A DNA stretch of 64,000 nucleotides from Vibrio rhodolitus (lineage in GTDB: Bacteria > Pseudomonadota > Gammaproteobacteria > Enterobacterales > Vibrionaceae), in the NCBI RefSeq assembly GCF_003350325.1, contig NZ_QLYZ01000004.1, positions 49,150 through 113,149 of the forward strand, read 5' to 3'. This document shows, piece by piece, positions 9,229 through 18,304 of the stretch. A program made the translations under genes and the position numbers. The notes beneath the pieces are model-generated. The model saw nothing but the letters and a program-made list of their open reading frames with translations, was not told the origin of the DNA and ran no database searches. Position 1 is the stretch's first letter. Each line of letters begins with the position of its first letter.

Positions 9229-10359
9229 TTGGCAGAATCAGACGGTCAAGAACGCACCGAAGACGCCACGCCCAGGCGCTTGCAACAGGCTCGAGAGAAA
9301 GGGCAGGTTGCAAGGTCTAAAGAGTTAGCGTCAGTTTCGGTATTGGTGATTGGTTCTATCGCTTTGATGTGGTTTGGCGAGGGACTGTCACGCGCGTTAT
9401 ACCGGATTATGGAGCGCTTGTTTGACCTCTCTCGCGAAGAAATTTTCGATCAAACTAAGTTATTCGATATTGCTCTTGGTTCATTGAGCGCACTAATGCT
9501 GCCGTTATTGCTGATCTTATTTGTGCTTTTTATCGCGGCATTGGTTGGGGCTGCGGGCGTTGGTGGGATCAGCTTTTCTGCAGAAGCCGCCATGCCAAAA
9601 CTGTCGAAGATGAACCCGCTGAGCGGTCTAAAGCGAATGGTGGGGATGCAAAGCTGGGTTGAACTGATTAAGTCGATCCTTAAAGTTGCCCTCGTTTCTG
9701 GCATGGCGTTTTATCTTATCAATGCTGCTAAAGAGGATTTGTTCCAGCTCAGCTTGGACGTTTTCCCGCAAAACATTTTTCATGCGCTCGATATTCTGCT
9801 CAACTTCATTCTGCTCATCAGTTGTTCACTACTCATAGTAGTGGGTATTGATATCCCATTTCAGATCTGGCAACACGCCAACCAGCTTAAGATGACCAAG
9901 CAGGAAGTCAAAGACGAATACAAGGAGACCGAAGGTAAGCCGGAAGTAAAAGGTCGTATTCGTATGTTGCAGCGTGAAGCGGCGCAAAGACGTATGATGG
10001 CAGAAGTGCCGCAAGCGGACGTTATCATTACCAACCCGGAGCACTTCTCGGTCGCGTTACGTTATGACCAAAGTAAAGATCGCGCCCCGGTGGTGGTTGC
10101 CAAAGGCGTTGATCACATGGCAATGAAAATTCGTGAAGTGGCGCGTGAACATAATATTTATATCGTGCCGGCACCACCACTGGCTCGTTCGCTGTACCAC
10201 TCAACCGAGCTTGAGCAAGAGATCCCTGACGGTTTATTTACCGCGGTAGCGCAAGTGCTGGCGTATGTATTCCAGCTTAAGCAGTACCGCAGAAGAGGCG
10301 GTCAGCGTCCAAACCTAAAAGCATCAGAGCTACCGATCCCGCCGGATTTGAGACAATAA
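9229..10359 (+). CDS. flhB: Flagellar export switch protein FlhB
   Basis: FlhB is the export-specificity switch that responds to FliK. The 376-residue protein has the N-terminal motif DGQERTEDATPRRLQQAREK, four membrane segments and a cytoplasmic domain that undergoes self-cleavage between Asn and Pro. The cleavage motif reads NPEH rather than the textbook NPTH; the scissile Asn-Pro pair and the His are kept. The start is TTG 9229, five bases after AGGAGA at 9218-9223. It is the last gene of the fliK operon here. In this window flhA lies 43 kb further on and is not the next gene. Confidence 0.96.
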   Translation: MAESDGQERTEDATPRRLQQAREKGQVARSKELASVSVLVIGSIALMWFGEGLSRALYRIMERLFDLSREEIFDQTKLFDIALGSLSALMLPLLLILFVLFIAALVGAAGVGGISFSAEAAMPKLSKMNPLSGLKRMVGMQSWVELIKSILKVALVSGMAFYLINAAKEDLFQLSLDVFPQNIFHALDILLNFILLISCSLLIVVGIDIPFQIWQHANQLKMTKQEVKDEYKETEGKPEVKGRIRMLQREAAQRRMMAEVPQADVIITNPEHFSVALRYDQSKDRAPVVVAKGVDHMAMKIREVAREHNIYIVPAPPLARSLYHSTELEQEIPDGLFTAVAQVLAYVFQLKQYRRRGGQRPNLKASELPIPPDLRQ

Positions 10360-10365
10360 CCGTAT

Positions 10366-10625
10366 AGATAACGGACTCGGGAGCGCATTCGCTTCCGGAA
10401 CGCTCGGCTCTACCTCGCTTACAGAATTGCTATCAACACACTTGCTTAGTAAACAAGACCGGGCAAAATTATCCGTTATCCGTTATCCGTTATCCGTTAT
10501 CCGTTATCCGTTATCCGTTATCCGTTATCCGTTATCCGTTATCCGTTATCCGTTATCCGTTATCCGTTGCACAGCGATCTGCGCGGTGCGTTCCCGCATC
10601 CCAAATCTCAAAAACGCTGTACGTT
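10366..10625. repeat. Mosaic intergenic repeat region with heptamer array
   Basis: The space between flhB and smrB carries a composite repeat: an inverted unit GATAACGG near 10366-10373, a G/C-rich part containing TTCCGGAACGCTCGG, the heptamer array described separately, and a right part with GCGTTCCCGCATCCCAAA near 10590-10607. GTTCCCGCATC recurs at about 46901-46911 beside the second heptamer array, so the two loci share a modular design. No gene is supported in the region. Confidence 0.7.
10469..10566. repeat. Heptamer tandem repeat (TTATCCG)x14
   Basis: Fourteen perfect copies of TTATCCG lie head to tail (98 bases), with no interruptions. Such perfect short arrays are prone to slippage and may vary in copy number between strains. 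The unit closely resembles that of the array at 46735-46811 (ATTCCGT): on the other strand the two read ACGGATA and ACGGAAT. Confidence 0.97.
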
Positions 10626-11156
10626 TTACTTCTCTGGAATTGACAACAGCACCAACAGCGCGCCATCACCGCCGTATTCAAGTGGCGCTTGGTGGAACGC
10701 CATTACATCAGGATGCTGCGCCAGCCAAAGTGGTGCTTTTTGCTTAAGAATATGCTTGCCGATACCGTGCTGTACGCACGCACAATGCACTTCGTTTTTG
10801 ATACAATGGGCAATCATCGCCCCCAACTCGCGTTTGGCTTCTTGTTGGGTCATACCATGCATATCGAGAAACACGTCAGGAACGTAAATACCACGACGTA
10901 ATCTCTTTACTTCATAGGTAGATACATCATCACGGGCATAGCGGGTTGGTCCCTCTTCACTAAGAAGTGGCACAAACTCGTCAGAGAAATAGAACTCGGC
11001 ATCACTGCTTTCGCGCGCTGAGCGTTTAATTTCTTTTTGCTTAGTATTTTTTTTTGGTTGCTGGACTATGGTATCCTGTGGCAACTTTTTTACGCCTTGT
11101 ACTGCATCCCTAAATAGGGCGAAATCGTCGTCGGCATCGATGTCTTTTTTACTCAT
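10626..11156 (-). CDS. smrB: Ribosome rescue endonuclease SmrB
   Basis: SmrB carries a Smr domain that cleaves mRNA at collided ribosomes. The 176-residue protein has a charged N-terminal hook and linker and a C-terminal Smr domain with the DMHGMTQQEAKRELG motif (usual form DLHG) and HGIGKHILK, then HPDVMAFHQAPLEYGG, very like E. coli SmrB. The start is the ATG at 11154-11156 (MSKKDIDADDDF); an upstream in-frame ATG at 11226-11228 would add 24 unconserved residues. It is transcribed divergently from prmB across 74 bases. Confidence 0.93.
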   Translation of the reverse strand: MSKKDIDADDDFALFRDAVQGVKKLPQDTIVQQPKKNTKQKEIKRSARESSDAEFYFSDEFVPLLSEEGPTRYARDDVSTYEVKRLRRGIYVPDVFLDMHGMTQQEAKRELGAMIAHCIKNEVHCACVQHGIGKHILKQKAPLWLAQHPDVMAFHQAPLEYGGDGALLVLLSIPEK

Positions 11157-11230
11157 GGGATAAACTTTGATGTTATTTTTAGCATCACTAATTTGCATTG
11201 GCAGTATTGTAGCGCTTTTCGGAGACAATT

Positions 11231-12163
11231 TTGGATAAGATTTTTGTAGAAGAAGCGGTATCGGAGCTCCATACCCTTCAAGATATGATCCGCTGGACAG
11301 TGAGCCGCTTTAACGCAGCGAACCTGTTTTACGGTCACGGTACAGATAACGCGTGGGATGAAGCGGTTCAGCTGATCCTGCCAACCCTTTATCTACCAAT
11401 TGATGTGCCTCCACATGTACTTAACTCACGCCTAACAACCAGCGAGCGCATGCGCATCGTTGAGCGCGTGGTAAAACGCATTAATGAGCGTACGCCAACT
11501 GCTTACCTAACCAACAAAGCGTGGTTCTGTGGATTAGAATTTTTTGTTGATGAGCGCGTATTGGTACCACGTTCGCCAATCGGTGAGCTAATCCAAGCTG
11601 AGTTCCAACCATGGCTAGTTGAAGAGCCAGTGCGCATTATGGACCTATGTACGGGCAGTGGCTGTATCGCGATTGCGTGTGCGCATGCGTTCCCAGATGC
11701 TGAAGTAGATGCGATTGATATCTCGACTGACGCACTGCAAGTGGCGGAGCAGAACATTCAAGATCACGGTATGGAACAGCAAGTTTTCCCTATCCGTTCA
11801 GATCTATTCCGTGATCTGGAGAAAGAGAAGTACAACATTATCGTGACTAACCCACCTTATGTTGATGCGGAAGATATGAATAGCTTGCCAGAAGAGTTCA
11901 CTCACGAGCCAGAACTGGGCCTAGCAGCGGGTACAGATGGTCTGAAACTGGTACGCCGCATTCTAGCTAACGCGCCTGACTACTTAACAGAGCAAGGTAT
12001 CCTTGTTTGTGAAGTGGGCAACTCTATGGTGCACATGATGGAACAGTACCCACACATTCCATTTACTTGGCTAGAGTTTGAAAACGGTGGTCACGGCGTA
12101 TTTATGCTAACCCGCGATCAGCTAGTTGAGTGTGCAGAAGATTTTAAACTGTACATTGACTAA
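11231..12163 (+). CDS. prmB: Ribosomal protein L3 glutamine methyltransferase PrmB
   Basis: PrmB methylates a glutamine of ribosomal protein L3 with S-adenosylmethionine. The 310 residues show the class I methyltransferase motif [15 protein letters not shown] and the catalytic NPPY ([14 protein letters not shown]), which contacts the target amide. The start is TTG 11231 with GGAG six bases upstream. The neighbours smrB and aroC are the same as in E. coli, which separates it from the paralogue PrmC. A strong terminator follows. Confidence 0.95.
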   Translation: MDKIFVEEAVSELHTLQDMIRWTVSRFNAANLFYGHGTDNAWDEAVQLILPTLYLPIDVPPHVLNSRLTTSERMRIVERVVKRINERTPTAYLTNKAWFCGLEFFVDERVLVPRSPIGELIQAEFQPWLVEEPVRIMDLCTGSGCIAIACAHAFPDAEVDAIDISTDALQVAEQNIQDHGMEQQVFPIRSDLFRDLEKEKYNIIVTNPPYVDAEDMNSLPEEFTHEPELGLAAGTDGLKLVRRILANAPDYLTEQGILVCEVGNSMVHMMEQYPHIPFTWLEFENGGHGVFMLTRDQLVECAEDFKLYID

Positions 12164-12186
12164 TTTGAGCTGATACTCAGTCATTC

Positions 12187-12216
12187 AACGCCATGCTTAT
12201 GCATGGCGTTTTTGTT
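12187..12216 (+). terminator. Rho-independent terminator of prmB
   Basis: A perfect ten-base stem AACGCCATGC / GCATGGCGTT with a TTAT loop is followed by TTTGTT. It ends prmB transcription before aroC. Confidence 0.88.
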
Positions 12217-12354
12217 ATTGGCGGCAAGGAAAAAGGCTAAATTTGTTGCAAATTGGGGGTTTACATCAATTCGTAATCAAGCGACTATGAAAACACGAAT
12301 AACAGGAAGGAAGGCTGTAAACAGGTCATTTACAGCGACATAATTGGGGAAGCA

Positions 12355-13440
12355 ATGGCAGGAAATAGTATCGGACAACACTTTCGAGTGACGACATTCG
12401 GAGAAAGTCACGGTATCGCACTAGGATGTATCGTTGACGGTTGCCCTCCGGGGTTAGAAATTTCAGAAGAAATGATTCAAGTGGATTTGGACCGTCGCCG
12501 TCCTGGCACTTCTCGCTATACCACTGCGCGTCGCGAACCCGATCAAGTTAAGATTTTATCTGGTGTATTTGAAGGTAAAACTACCGGCACATCGATTGGG
12601 CTTTTGATTGAGAACACCGATCAACGCTCAAAAGATTACTCAGACATCAAAGATAAATTCCGCCCAGGGCATGCAGATTACACTTACCACCAAAAATATG
12701 GTGTGCGCGATTATCGTGGTGGCGGCCGTTCGTCAGCGCGTGAAACCGCAATGCGTGTTGCAGCGGGGGCAATTGCTAAGCAGTACCTCAAACAAGAGTT
12801 TGGTGTCGAGATCCGCGCTTATCTATCACAGATGGGTGATGTCGCGATTGAAAAAGTGGATTGGAATGAGATTGAAAACAATCCATTCTTTAGCCCTGAT
12901 GCCGATAAAGTGGAAGCGTTTGACCAACTGATCCGTGATTTGAAAAAACAGGGTGATTCGATTGGCGCCAAGATCCAAGTGGTCGCAACCAATGTGCCAG
13001 TCGGGCTTGGTGAGCCAGTATTTGATCGTCTCGATGCGGACATCGCCCATGCGCTGATGAGTATCAATGCGGTTAAAGGCGTTGAAATCGGTGATGGTTT
13101 TGATGTGGTCAGCCAAAAGGGTAGTGAGCATCGCGATACGCTTTCGCCACAAGGTTTTGGCAGCAACCATGCTGGTGGTATTTTAGGTGGCATTTCGACG
13201 GGACAAGATATCGTTGCCAATATTGCACTTAAACCGACTTCAAGTATTACCGTTCCCGGAGAAACGATTGATCGTCAAGGTCAACCGACCGAATTGATTA
13301 CCAAAGGTCGTCACGATCCTTGCGTGGGGATTCGCGCAGTGCCAATCGCTGAAGCGATGCTGGCAATTGTTGTGATGGATCATTTGCTGCGTCATCGCGG
13401 GCAAAACCATGGTGTGACAACGGAAACGCCACGTATCTAA
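12355..13440 (+). CDS. aroC: Chorismate synthase AroC
   Basis: AroC makes chorismate from 5-enolpyruvylshikimate-3-phosphate with reduced FMN, the last step of the shikimate pathway. The 361-residue protein starts [18 protein letters not shown] and contains the family signatures [27 protein letters not shown] and [11 protein letters not shown]. It is alone between two terminators and has a 191-base leader region with no obvious operator. Confidence 0.98.
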   Translation: MAGNSIGQHFRVTTFGESHGIALGCIVDGCPPGLEISEEMIQVDLDRRRPGTSRYTTARREPDQVKILSGVFEGKTTGTSIGLLIENTDQRSKDYSDIKDKFRPGHADYTYHQKYGVRDYRGGGRSSARETAMRVAAGAIAKQYLKQEFGVEIRAYLSQMGDVAIEKVDWNEIENNPFFSPDADKVEAFDQLIRDLKKQGDSIGAKIQVVATNVPVGLGEPVFDRLDADIAHALMSINAVKGVEIGDGFDVVSQKGSEHRDTLSPQGFGSNHAGGILGGISTGQDIVANIALKPTSSITVPGETIDRQGQPTELITKGRHDPCVGIRAVPIAEAMLAIVVMDHLLRHRGQNHGVTTETPRI

Positions 13441-13470
13441 CGATGCTGTTATGTGAATAGCTAAAACGTA

Positions 13471-13498
13471 AAAAGCCAATCCGAAGATTGGCTTTTTT
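13471..13498. terminator. Bidirectional terminator between aroC and the TRIC-type gene
   Basis: Stem AAGCCAATC / GATTGGCTT with a CGAA loop, flanked by A-run and T-run, can stop transcription from both convergent genes. Confidence 0.9.
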
Positions 13499-13527
13499 GA
13501 TCGTGGGTGTTCGATCGAGAAGTGCGT

Positions 13528-14151
13528 TTAGTGCAACGGCTCTTCACTTTCCAAATGGAAGGAAGGTAAACGCCATTTAAAGCGCACCGCAGCCATACGT
13601 AGTAGATAACCGACGATGAGAGTCGATATGGTCGCGGTGACATCATCAATGCCAAACTCCAGCAGTAACAAGTAAAGACCTGAAGCGACGAGAGCAACCG
13701 AGGCGTAGAGTTCTTCATGCAAGACCAGCGGTGTTTGACGACAGATCAAGTCACGCAACAGACCGCCGAACACGCCGGTCACCAGTGCTGAAACCATGCA
13801 GATGCCAGGATGTAAGCCCATGCCGAGTGCCACTTTAGTGCCGATAATGCTGAACACGATCAGACCGAGTGCATCAAGACGAATAAACAGCCCTTTAAGT
13901 TTGATCACCCATTTGGCAAGACCAGTAGTTAACACGCCAGCAATGCAGGTAATCGCTAAAAACTCGGGGTTTTTTACCCAACCAAGCGGATAGTGACCAA
14001 GCAAAATATCACGCACAGTACCACCGCCAATCGCGGTTGCGCTGGCTACCAACATCACGCCAAACCAGTCCATTTTACGACGACCAGCACTAAGGGCTCC
14101 GGTCATCGCTTCTGCTGTAATACCAATAATGTATAACACGCTCAGTAGCAT
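13528..14151 (-). CDS. TRIC-type (UPF0126) membrane channel protein
   Basis: A 207-residue inner-membrane protein with about seven hydrophobic segments. It contains the two duplicated family motifs, GGGTVRDILLG near residue 43 and GGLLRDLICRQTPL near residue 130, which define the UPF0126 family of bacterial homologues of trimeric intracellular cation channels. Known members are small potassium-permeable channels; the role in this organism is not shown. It is inserted between aroC and epmC and is transcribed against both. The 287 bases to epmC should hold the two divergent promoters. Confidence 0.85.
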   Translation of the reverse strand: MLLSVLYIIGITAEAMTGALSAGRRKMDWFGVMLVASATAIGGGTVRDILLGHYPLGWVKNPEFLAITCIAGVLTTGLAKWVIKLKGLFIRLDALGLIVFSIIGTKVALGMGLHPGICMVSALVTGVFGGLLRDLICRQTPLVLHEELYASVALVASGLYLLLLEFGIDDVTATISTLIVGYLLRMAAVRFKWRLPSFHLESEEPLH

Positions 14152-14438
14152 AACGATTACTCGACTAAATCTAGGGGGAGATAGACACGGTTACTCACCT
14201 GTGCTCACGAAAATAGTGCTGAGGCAATTCTCAGTGAGGCAGGTATAGGAAACCCCATCTTATAAAACGGATAGGCGAGTGTAGTGGTTGTGAAGGCAAA
14301 AGGCGAATGAGTTTTGTTGGTCGCGAAAACGTTTTTCAGATAAATTTTTCTAATGTCATTAGCGAAAGTAGGGAATTGCAATGACGAAGAAATGTGAGAG
14401 AATGCCTGCGCTGTAACCGATTTTACTATAAAGCGACC

Positions 14439-14969
14439 ATGACACACGATTACCAAGATCTTATCAAAATCTTTAATGACACTTTTTACACCAGCTTTAA
14501 TACCAAGTTAGAGCTTGGGGGTGATGAGCCAATCTACCTGCCTGCCGATGACCAGTTTGATTATCACCGCATTATTTTTGCCCGAGGTTTCTACGCGTCA
14601 GCGTTACATGAGATTGCGCACTGGTGTGTCGCCGGTCCTGAGCGTCGCTTGTTGGAAGATTTTGGTTACTGGTATGAGCCTGATGGTCGCACTGCGCAAG
14701 TTCAAGCCGAGTTTGAGAAAGTTGAAATTCGCCCACAAGCTTATGAATGGATTTTAGCCTTGAGTGCTGGTTTTCCATTTAATGTTAGTTGCGACAATCT
14801 TAATGGCGATTTTGAGCCAGACCGCTTAGCATTTATGGGTAAAGTCCACGCAGAAGTGCTGTCAATTCTTGAACAAGGCATTCCACCACGAGTGAAAATG
14901 CTGTCTGAGGCAATGCGTTCTTTTTATCACGTTGAGCCACTTACTGCCGAGATGTTCCAAATCAAGTAG
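14439..14969 (+). CDS. epmC: Elongation factor P hydroxylase EpmC
   Basis: EpmC hydroxylates the beta-lysylated lysine of elongation factor P, the last step of the EpmABC modification that helps translation of proline runs. The 176-residue protein holds the metal-binding HEIAHW motif at about residues 57-62 and the conserved DFGYWYEPDGRTAQVQAEFE and FPFNVSCDNLNGDFEPDR blocks, as in E. coli YfcM. ATG 14439 is chosen because MTHDYQDLIKIFN aligns with the family start; an upstream GTG at 14394 lacks conservation. yfcL and mnmC, its E. coli neighbours, lie further on. Confidence 0.93.
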   Translation: MTHDYQDLIKIFNDTFYTSFNTKLELGGDEPIYLPADDQFDYHRIIFARGFYASALHEIAHWCVAGPERRLLEDFGYWYEPDGRTAQVQAEFEKVEIRPQAYEWILALSAGFPFNVSCDNLNGDFEPDRLAFMGKVHAEVLSILEQGIPPRVKMLSEAMRSFYHVEPLTAEMFQIK

Positions 14970-14991
14970 TGATTCGTTTGCTGAAAAAACC

Positions 14992-15016
14992 AAGCCCCTG
15001 ATAAGGGGCTTTGTTG
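14992..15016. terminator. Bidirectional terminator between epmC and lipoprotein gene
   Basis: Stem AAGCCCCT / AGGGGCTT with GATA loop, then TTGTTG; an A-run lies on the left side, so it may also serve the convergent gene that ends at 15029. Confidence 0.83.
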
Positions 15017-15028
15017 TATGGGCTTTGG

Positions 15029-15589
15029 CTATGGGATCAACCAAGTGTTTTGTGCCTGATTGTTAAAGTCCCATGTGTAGATAAGTGGTGAACTGTTGGC
15101 TTCCATCGGTGTGATTTCCGCCACCAATGCGTCGAGGTGATTAGGTAAGGTCAAATCAAATGAGCCGATGCCATCATCAAGGCTGGCTTTGACCACGCAT
15201 TTCTCATATTCAATGCTCGCGCCACTATTTGGGCAAATCGCAATATACGCCTGCTTACCAGCTAACTGGGTTAGATTCACATCGACAGTAACTTGGTAAG
15301 TTGAAGCCAAGTTATTGTCAGCGGCTATCGACAAGCTCTCGATGTTTTGCACTTGTGGGGCTGGCGTTCCTGGACCACTTGTTGGTGCAGGAGGAGCAGG
15401 TGCCAGTGTCGGTGCTGGATTTGCCGGCGCACTATTTGTAGAACTACTACTGGTGGTGCTCGCGGCTAAAGGGCTCGCTGAACCACTCCCTCCTTGATTG
15501 CCACCACCGTCACCACCTCCGCCACCACCACAGGCTGATAGGGTCAGACTAAGACAAAGTGCTGTTAACAGTGTGATAGGTTGTTTCAT
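15029..15589 (-). CDS. Putative outer-membrane or periplasmic lipoprotein
   Basis: The 186-residue protein has a lipoprotein signal peptide with lipobox LSAC (Cys20), directly followed by seven glycines broken by Asp, a Gly/Ser-rich part and a Pro/Ala/Ser/Thr-rich linker to about residue 85. The C-terminal 100 residues look like a small beta-sandwich (STYQVTVDVNLTQLAGKQAY) with two cysteines. I recognise no family. It starts 15 bases after the upstream LruC-domain gene ends on the same strand, so the two probably form an operon. Function is unknown; attachment to or display with its partner is inference. Confidence 0.75.
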   Translation of the reverse strand: MKQPITLLTALCLSLTLSACGGGGGGDGGGNQGGSGSASPLAASTTSSSSTNSAPANPAPTLAPAPPAPTSGPGTPAPQVQNIESLSIAADNNLASTYQVTVDVNLTQLAGKQAYIAICPNSGASIEYEKCVVKASLDDGIGSFDLTLPNHLDALVAEITPMEANSSPLIYTWDFNNQAQNTWLIP

Positions 15590-15604
15590 CGTCTCTCCTC
15601 CGTC

Positions 15605-17797
15605 TTAATCAAAGTAAATATTGTTTTCATCAATGTTGTCATCATCAGTGTTGTCGTCGCTGCGATTATCTTTCTCTGTTTCCGTTGCTGCGTACCAAGT
15701 TGGAGCGGTTTGCCCACTTGGGTCGGCAGCAAATGTGGCGAAATAGCGATACGCTTTAAGAATGTTGACTTGCTCTAGTGGGTGCTGCCAGTTGAGTGGA
15801 ATTTCAATACCCCATGGCAGACCATTCGCAGAGTGGAAGTGGGTATCGCCACTTGATGTGTCATCTCCAAGCGCTTTATAGCGCACATCAAACTTGCTGG
15901 TAGGCGCTTTGTTTTTCAAATGGATCTCTAAACCACGTCCCGGGTAACCTCCCGTTAACTGGTAACCAATATCACCATAATAGTGACCAGGGGAGGCAAA
16001 GATGAATGGGTCGTAAGGAAAGGCGGGCATCTGTGAGTTATCAATCGCATTACGCATGGTGACCGTTAGCTGCCAAGTCGGGCGATAACTAGTACCACAA
16101 CCCTGTTGGGTGCGGAAATAGGTACATGCTTCCGCTTCTCCAGCCTCAGTGATATCCCATAGATCTTCGTGGATAATCAGAACTGCGTCTGTTGTGCCTG
16201 ACTCTAATACGGTGGCGGAAACCACTTGGTTGTTAATCGTCAGCTCAATCAAATCATCACGAACATCGCTTGGTGCAACATCTGGCAAGCGAATAGCAAA
16301 GCCTGAGTGGCGCGCACCACCCAAAGCGGCGATTTGTCCTTCGAATTTTAAACGAATCACTTTGCCATCTAGTTGATATTCGGTGTACTTAACGTTCATT
16401 AGTACATCGTTCATATCGTAATCACCCGCAATTGGGTATTGATCCTCATAGGCGAACGTCGTGTAGTCTGCACCACTTGGATACACTTCGGTTACTACAC
16501 CTTCTTCAGTAATATCAATCTGATAATCTTCCACTTCGCCCGTTGGAACGCCGCCTGATGGACCAATACCCGATATTTCACTTAAGCGGAATCGCGCCCA
16601 AGTTGAACCCGTTTGCGCCCAAGGGGGGACGGAGAAAAAGATATCTTGTTCTCCATTGGACATTGAACTGTCGCTAATGATTTGTTCGTCACTTTCGAAA
16701 CTGCCGTCGCCATCGAAATCAATCCATGCGTTAAGCACACTGCCTGATGTCGCGCCGCTGACTGTTGCTTTGATTTTTGACATTCGACCAACCTGAACCG
16801 GCAAAGGGAAGGCGATGCCATCTTCATCGTCAACCCCATCAGAAACATCGTCGCTCAGCGGTGGAAGACTGGCATCTGTTTCGCCATCGATGACGCTACC
16901 GAGCATCAAAGTGGTGATGCCGTGACGAGCACCAGAGTTGTCATAGGCAGTATTGTAGCTGTCAGGCGCGTCACCAAAATCAGTATTGGGGCTTGCTTCA
17001 ACTGGGGCGAGCGCACAGCGTGCACCGTCATTGGAGTTACTTGAAGGACCATAGGCAAAAAAGTTGGCACTGGATTGCATGCCGTTGATAGCGACTTTGT
17101 AAACATAGCCATTGCTGTTATTACTGGCGTAGAAATTGCCATCGACATCAAAGTAGACCGCACCGAAAGTTAAGCTAAAACCGAGCACGGTTTTGTCGAG
17201 TAACTGGTTAAGGCGTGTGCTTGTGCCTGCGCCGACATCAATCTGCCACAAGTAACCACTAGAATCGATACTGTAGGCAAAAGAGTTATCCGGATGGAAC
17301 GCAATATCAAAGATGCTTGGGGAACCAAACTGGGCTTTGTTGGCAACCAGAGACATTTGCATGGTATCAAGGTCGACTTTAAATAGACCGTCTGCAGGGC
17401 GATAGCCATACCAAGCATTTTCATCCAGCGATACGTCACCAACATAAATTGCACTAGGCACTCCAGAGGGCTTAGTTACACTAAGTGCGAATTTTTCAAA
17501 GTTACCATCAATTCGCGCCAAAGACTTCGCACCATAGTCCCAGCCATAGATGAAGTTGTCGTGTTGACTAAAGCCGACCCCGTTTAACTTTGCGGACCCT
17601 AAAGTGGAGTCCAAAGTGCGATAACTACCAAGGTCAATATCAACGCCGTAGGCGACTGGCGTGCCCGAGGGGTTTTGGATCAGGAAAGCTTCTGTCGGGC
17701 AATTATTAAAAGGCTGCTGAGCATAGCTGACCGAGCTCAGAGCAAAACTCGAAGCCGTGAGTGAGATTAAACCCAGCTTTGAAAACGTTGTTGGCAT
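15605..17797 (-). CDS. Secreted LruC-domain protein with GEVED-type region
   Basis: A 730-residue exported protein with a signal peptide (about 1-26, ending SYA). Residues 30-270 resemble a beta-propeller built of short repeats (AYSIDSSGYLWQIDVGAG, FYASNNSNGYVYKV). A calcium-type Asp-rich part follows (DDVSDGVDDEDG, DFDGDGSF), then GEVEDYQI near residue 425, the signature of GEVED adhesin-like domains. The C-terminal 280 residues carry the LruC signature (YPIAGDYDMNDVLMN). LruC proteins are surface or secreted proteins of unknown role. It probably forms an operon with the lipoprotein gene downstream. The pair sits inside a block that is continuous in E. coli (epmC-yfcL). Confidence 0.82.
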   Translation of the reverse strand: MPTTFSKLGLISLTASSFALSSVSYAQQPFNNCPTEAFLIQNPSGTPVAYGVDIDLGSYRTLDSTLGSAKLNGVGFSQHDNFIYGWDYGAKSLARIDGNFEKFALSVTKPSGVPSAIYVGDVSLDENAWYGYRPADGLFKVDLDTMQMSLVANKAQFGSPSIFDIAFHPDNSFAYSIDSSGYLWQIDVGAGTSTRLNQLLDKTVLGFSLTFGAVYFDVDGNFYASNNSNGYVYKVAINGMQSSANFFAYGPSSNSNDGARCALAPVEASPNTDFGDAPDSYNTAYDNSGARHGITTLMLGSVIDGETDASLPPLSDDVSDGVDDEDGIAFPLPVQVGRMSKIKATVSGATSGSVLNAWIDFDGDGSFESDEQIISDSSMSNGEQDIFFSVPPWAQTGSTWARFRLSEISGIGPSGGVPTGEVEDYQIDITEEGVVTEVYPSGADYTTFAYEDQYPIAGDYDMNDVLMNVKYTEYQLDGKVIRLKFEGQIAALGGARHSGFAIRLPDVAPSDVRDDLIELTINNQVVSATVLESGTTDAVLIIHEDLWDITEAGEAEACTYFRTQQGCGTSYRPTWQLTVTMRNAIDNSQMPAFPYDPFIFASPGHYYGDIGYQLTGGYPGRGLEIHLKNKAPTSKFDVRYKALGDDTSSGDTHFHSANGLPWGIEIPLNWQHPLEQVNILKAYRYFATFAADPSGQTAPTWYAATETEKDNRSDDNTDDDNIDENNIYFD

Positions 17798-17952
17798 AAC
17801 TTTTTCTCTGATTAGTGAGTCGTAATCCGTTAGATTGCATAGCTTGTGCCATATGCTGATGCCCCGATATACATAGGGTTTGCGTTCAATTTCGCAATGT
17901 GAGAAGCTTCAGCATCCTTTTTGAGAATCAAACTGAATTGACTAAACACAAC

Positions 17953-18216
17953 ATGATTATTGAATTTGAAGAAAAGCTTTTAGAGCTGATCGATGCTCGT
18001 ATCGCGACGGCATCTGATGATGAGTTGTTCGCAGGTGGTTATCTACGTGGTCACATTTCACTTTCGGCGGCATCATGTGAAGAAGAAGGCGTTAACGATG
18101 TAGAAGAGCTTAAACAGCGCATCGTTGCAAGTCTTGACCAAGCGCGTGCAGAGCTGACACCTGCCGACAGAATCATTGTTAATGATCTTTGGAATGAACT
18201 GGCGAATAACGCTTAA
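17953..18216 (+). CDS. yfcL: YfcL family protein
   Basis: The 87-residue acidic protein matches E. coli YfcL (IEFEEKLLELID, SDDELFAGGYLRGH, LTPADRIIVNDLWN). Its function is unknown. The start is ATG 17953; a longer frame from 17899 adds 18 unconserved residues. In E. coli it lies between epmC and mnmC, and the same neighbours flank it here at greater distance. It is soluble, with no signal peptide or membrane segment. Confidence 0.88.
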   Translation: MIIEFEEKLLELIDARIATASDDELFAGGYLRGHISLSAASCEEEGVNDVEELKQRIVASLDQARAELTPADRIIVNDLWNELANNA

Positions 18217-18304
18217 TTAGTCACATTCTTCTCTCTAGTGGTTGTTGCTTTAATACTCTATTTCTATGCTGAAAAGGGTCATCAGAATATAAAGGACAAC
18301 CACT

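Noticed and set aside
10469..10566. Heptamer array as CRISPR
   Set aside because: Units are contiguous without spacers and far too short; no cas genes in the window.
10427..10747. Open frame translating the TTATCCG array
   Set aside because: The heptamer repeat gives a stop-free periodic peptide; it overlaps smrB and lacks a ribosome site.
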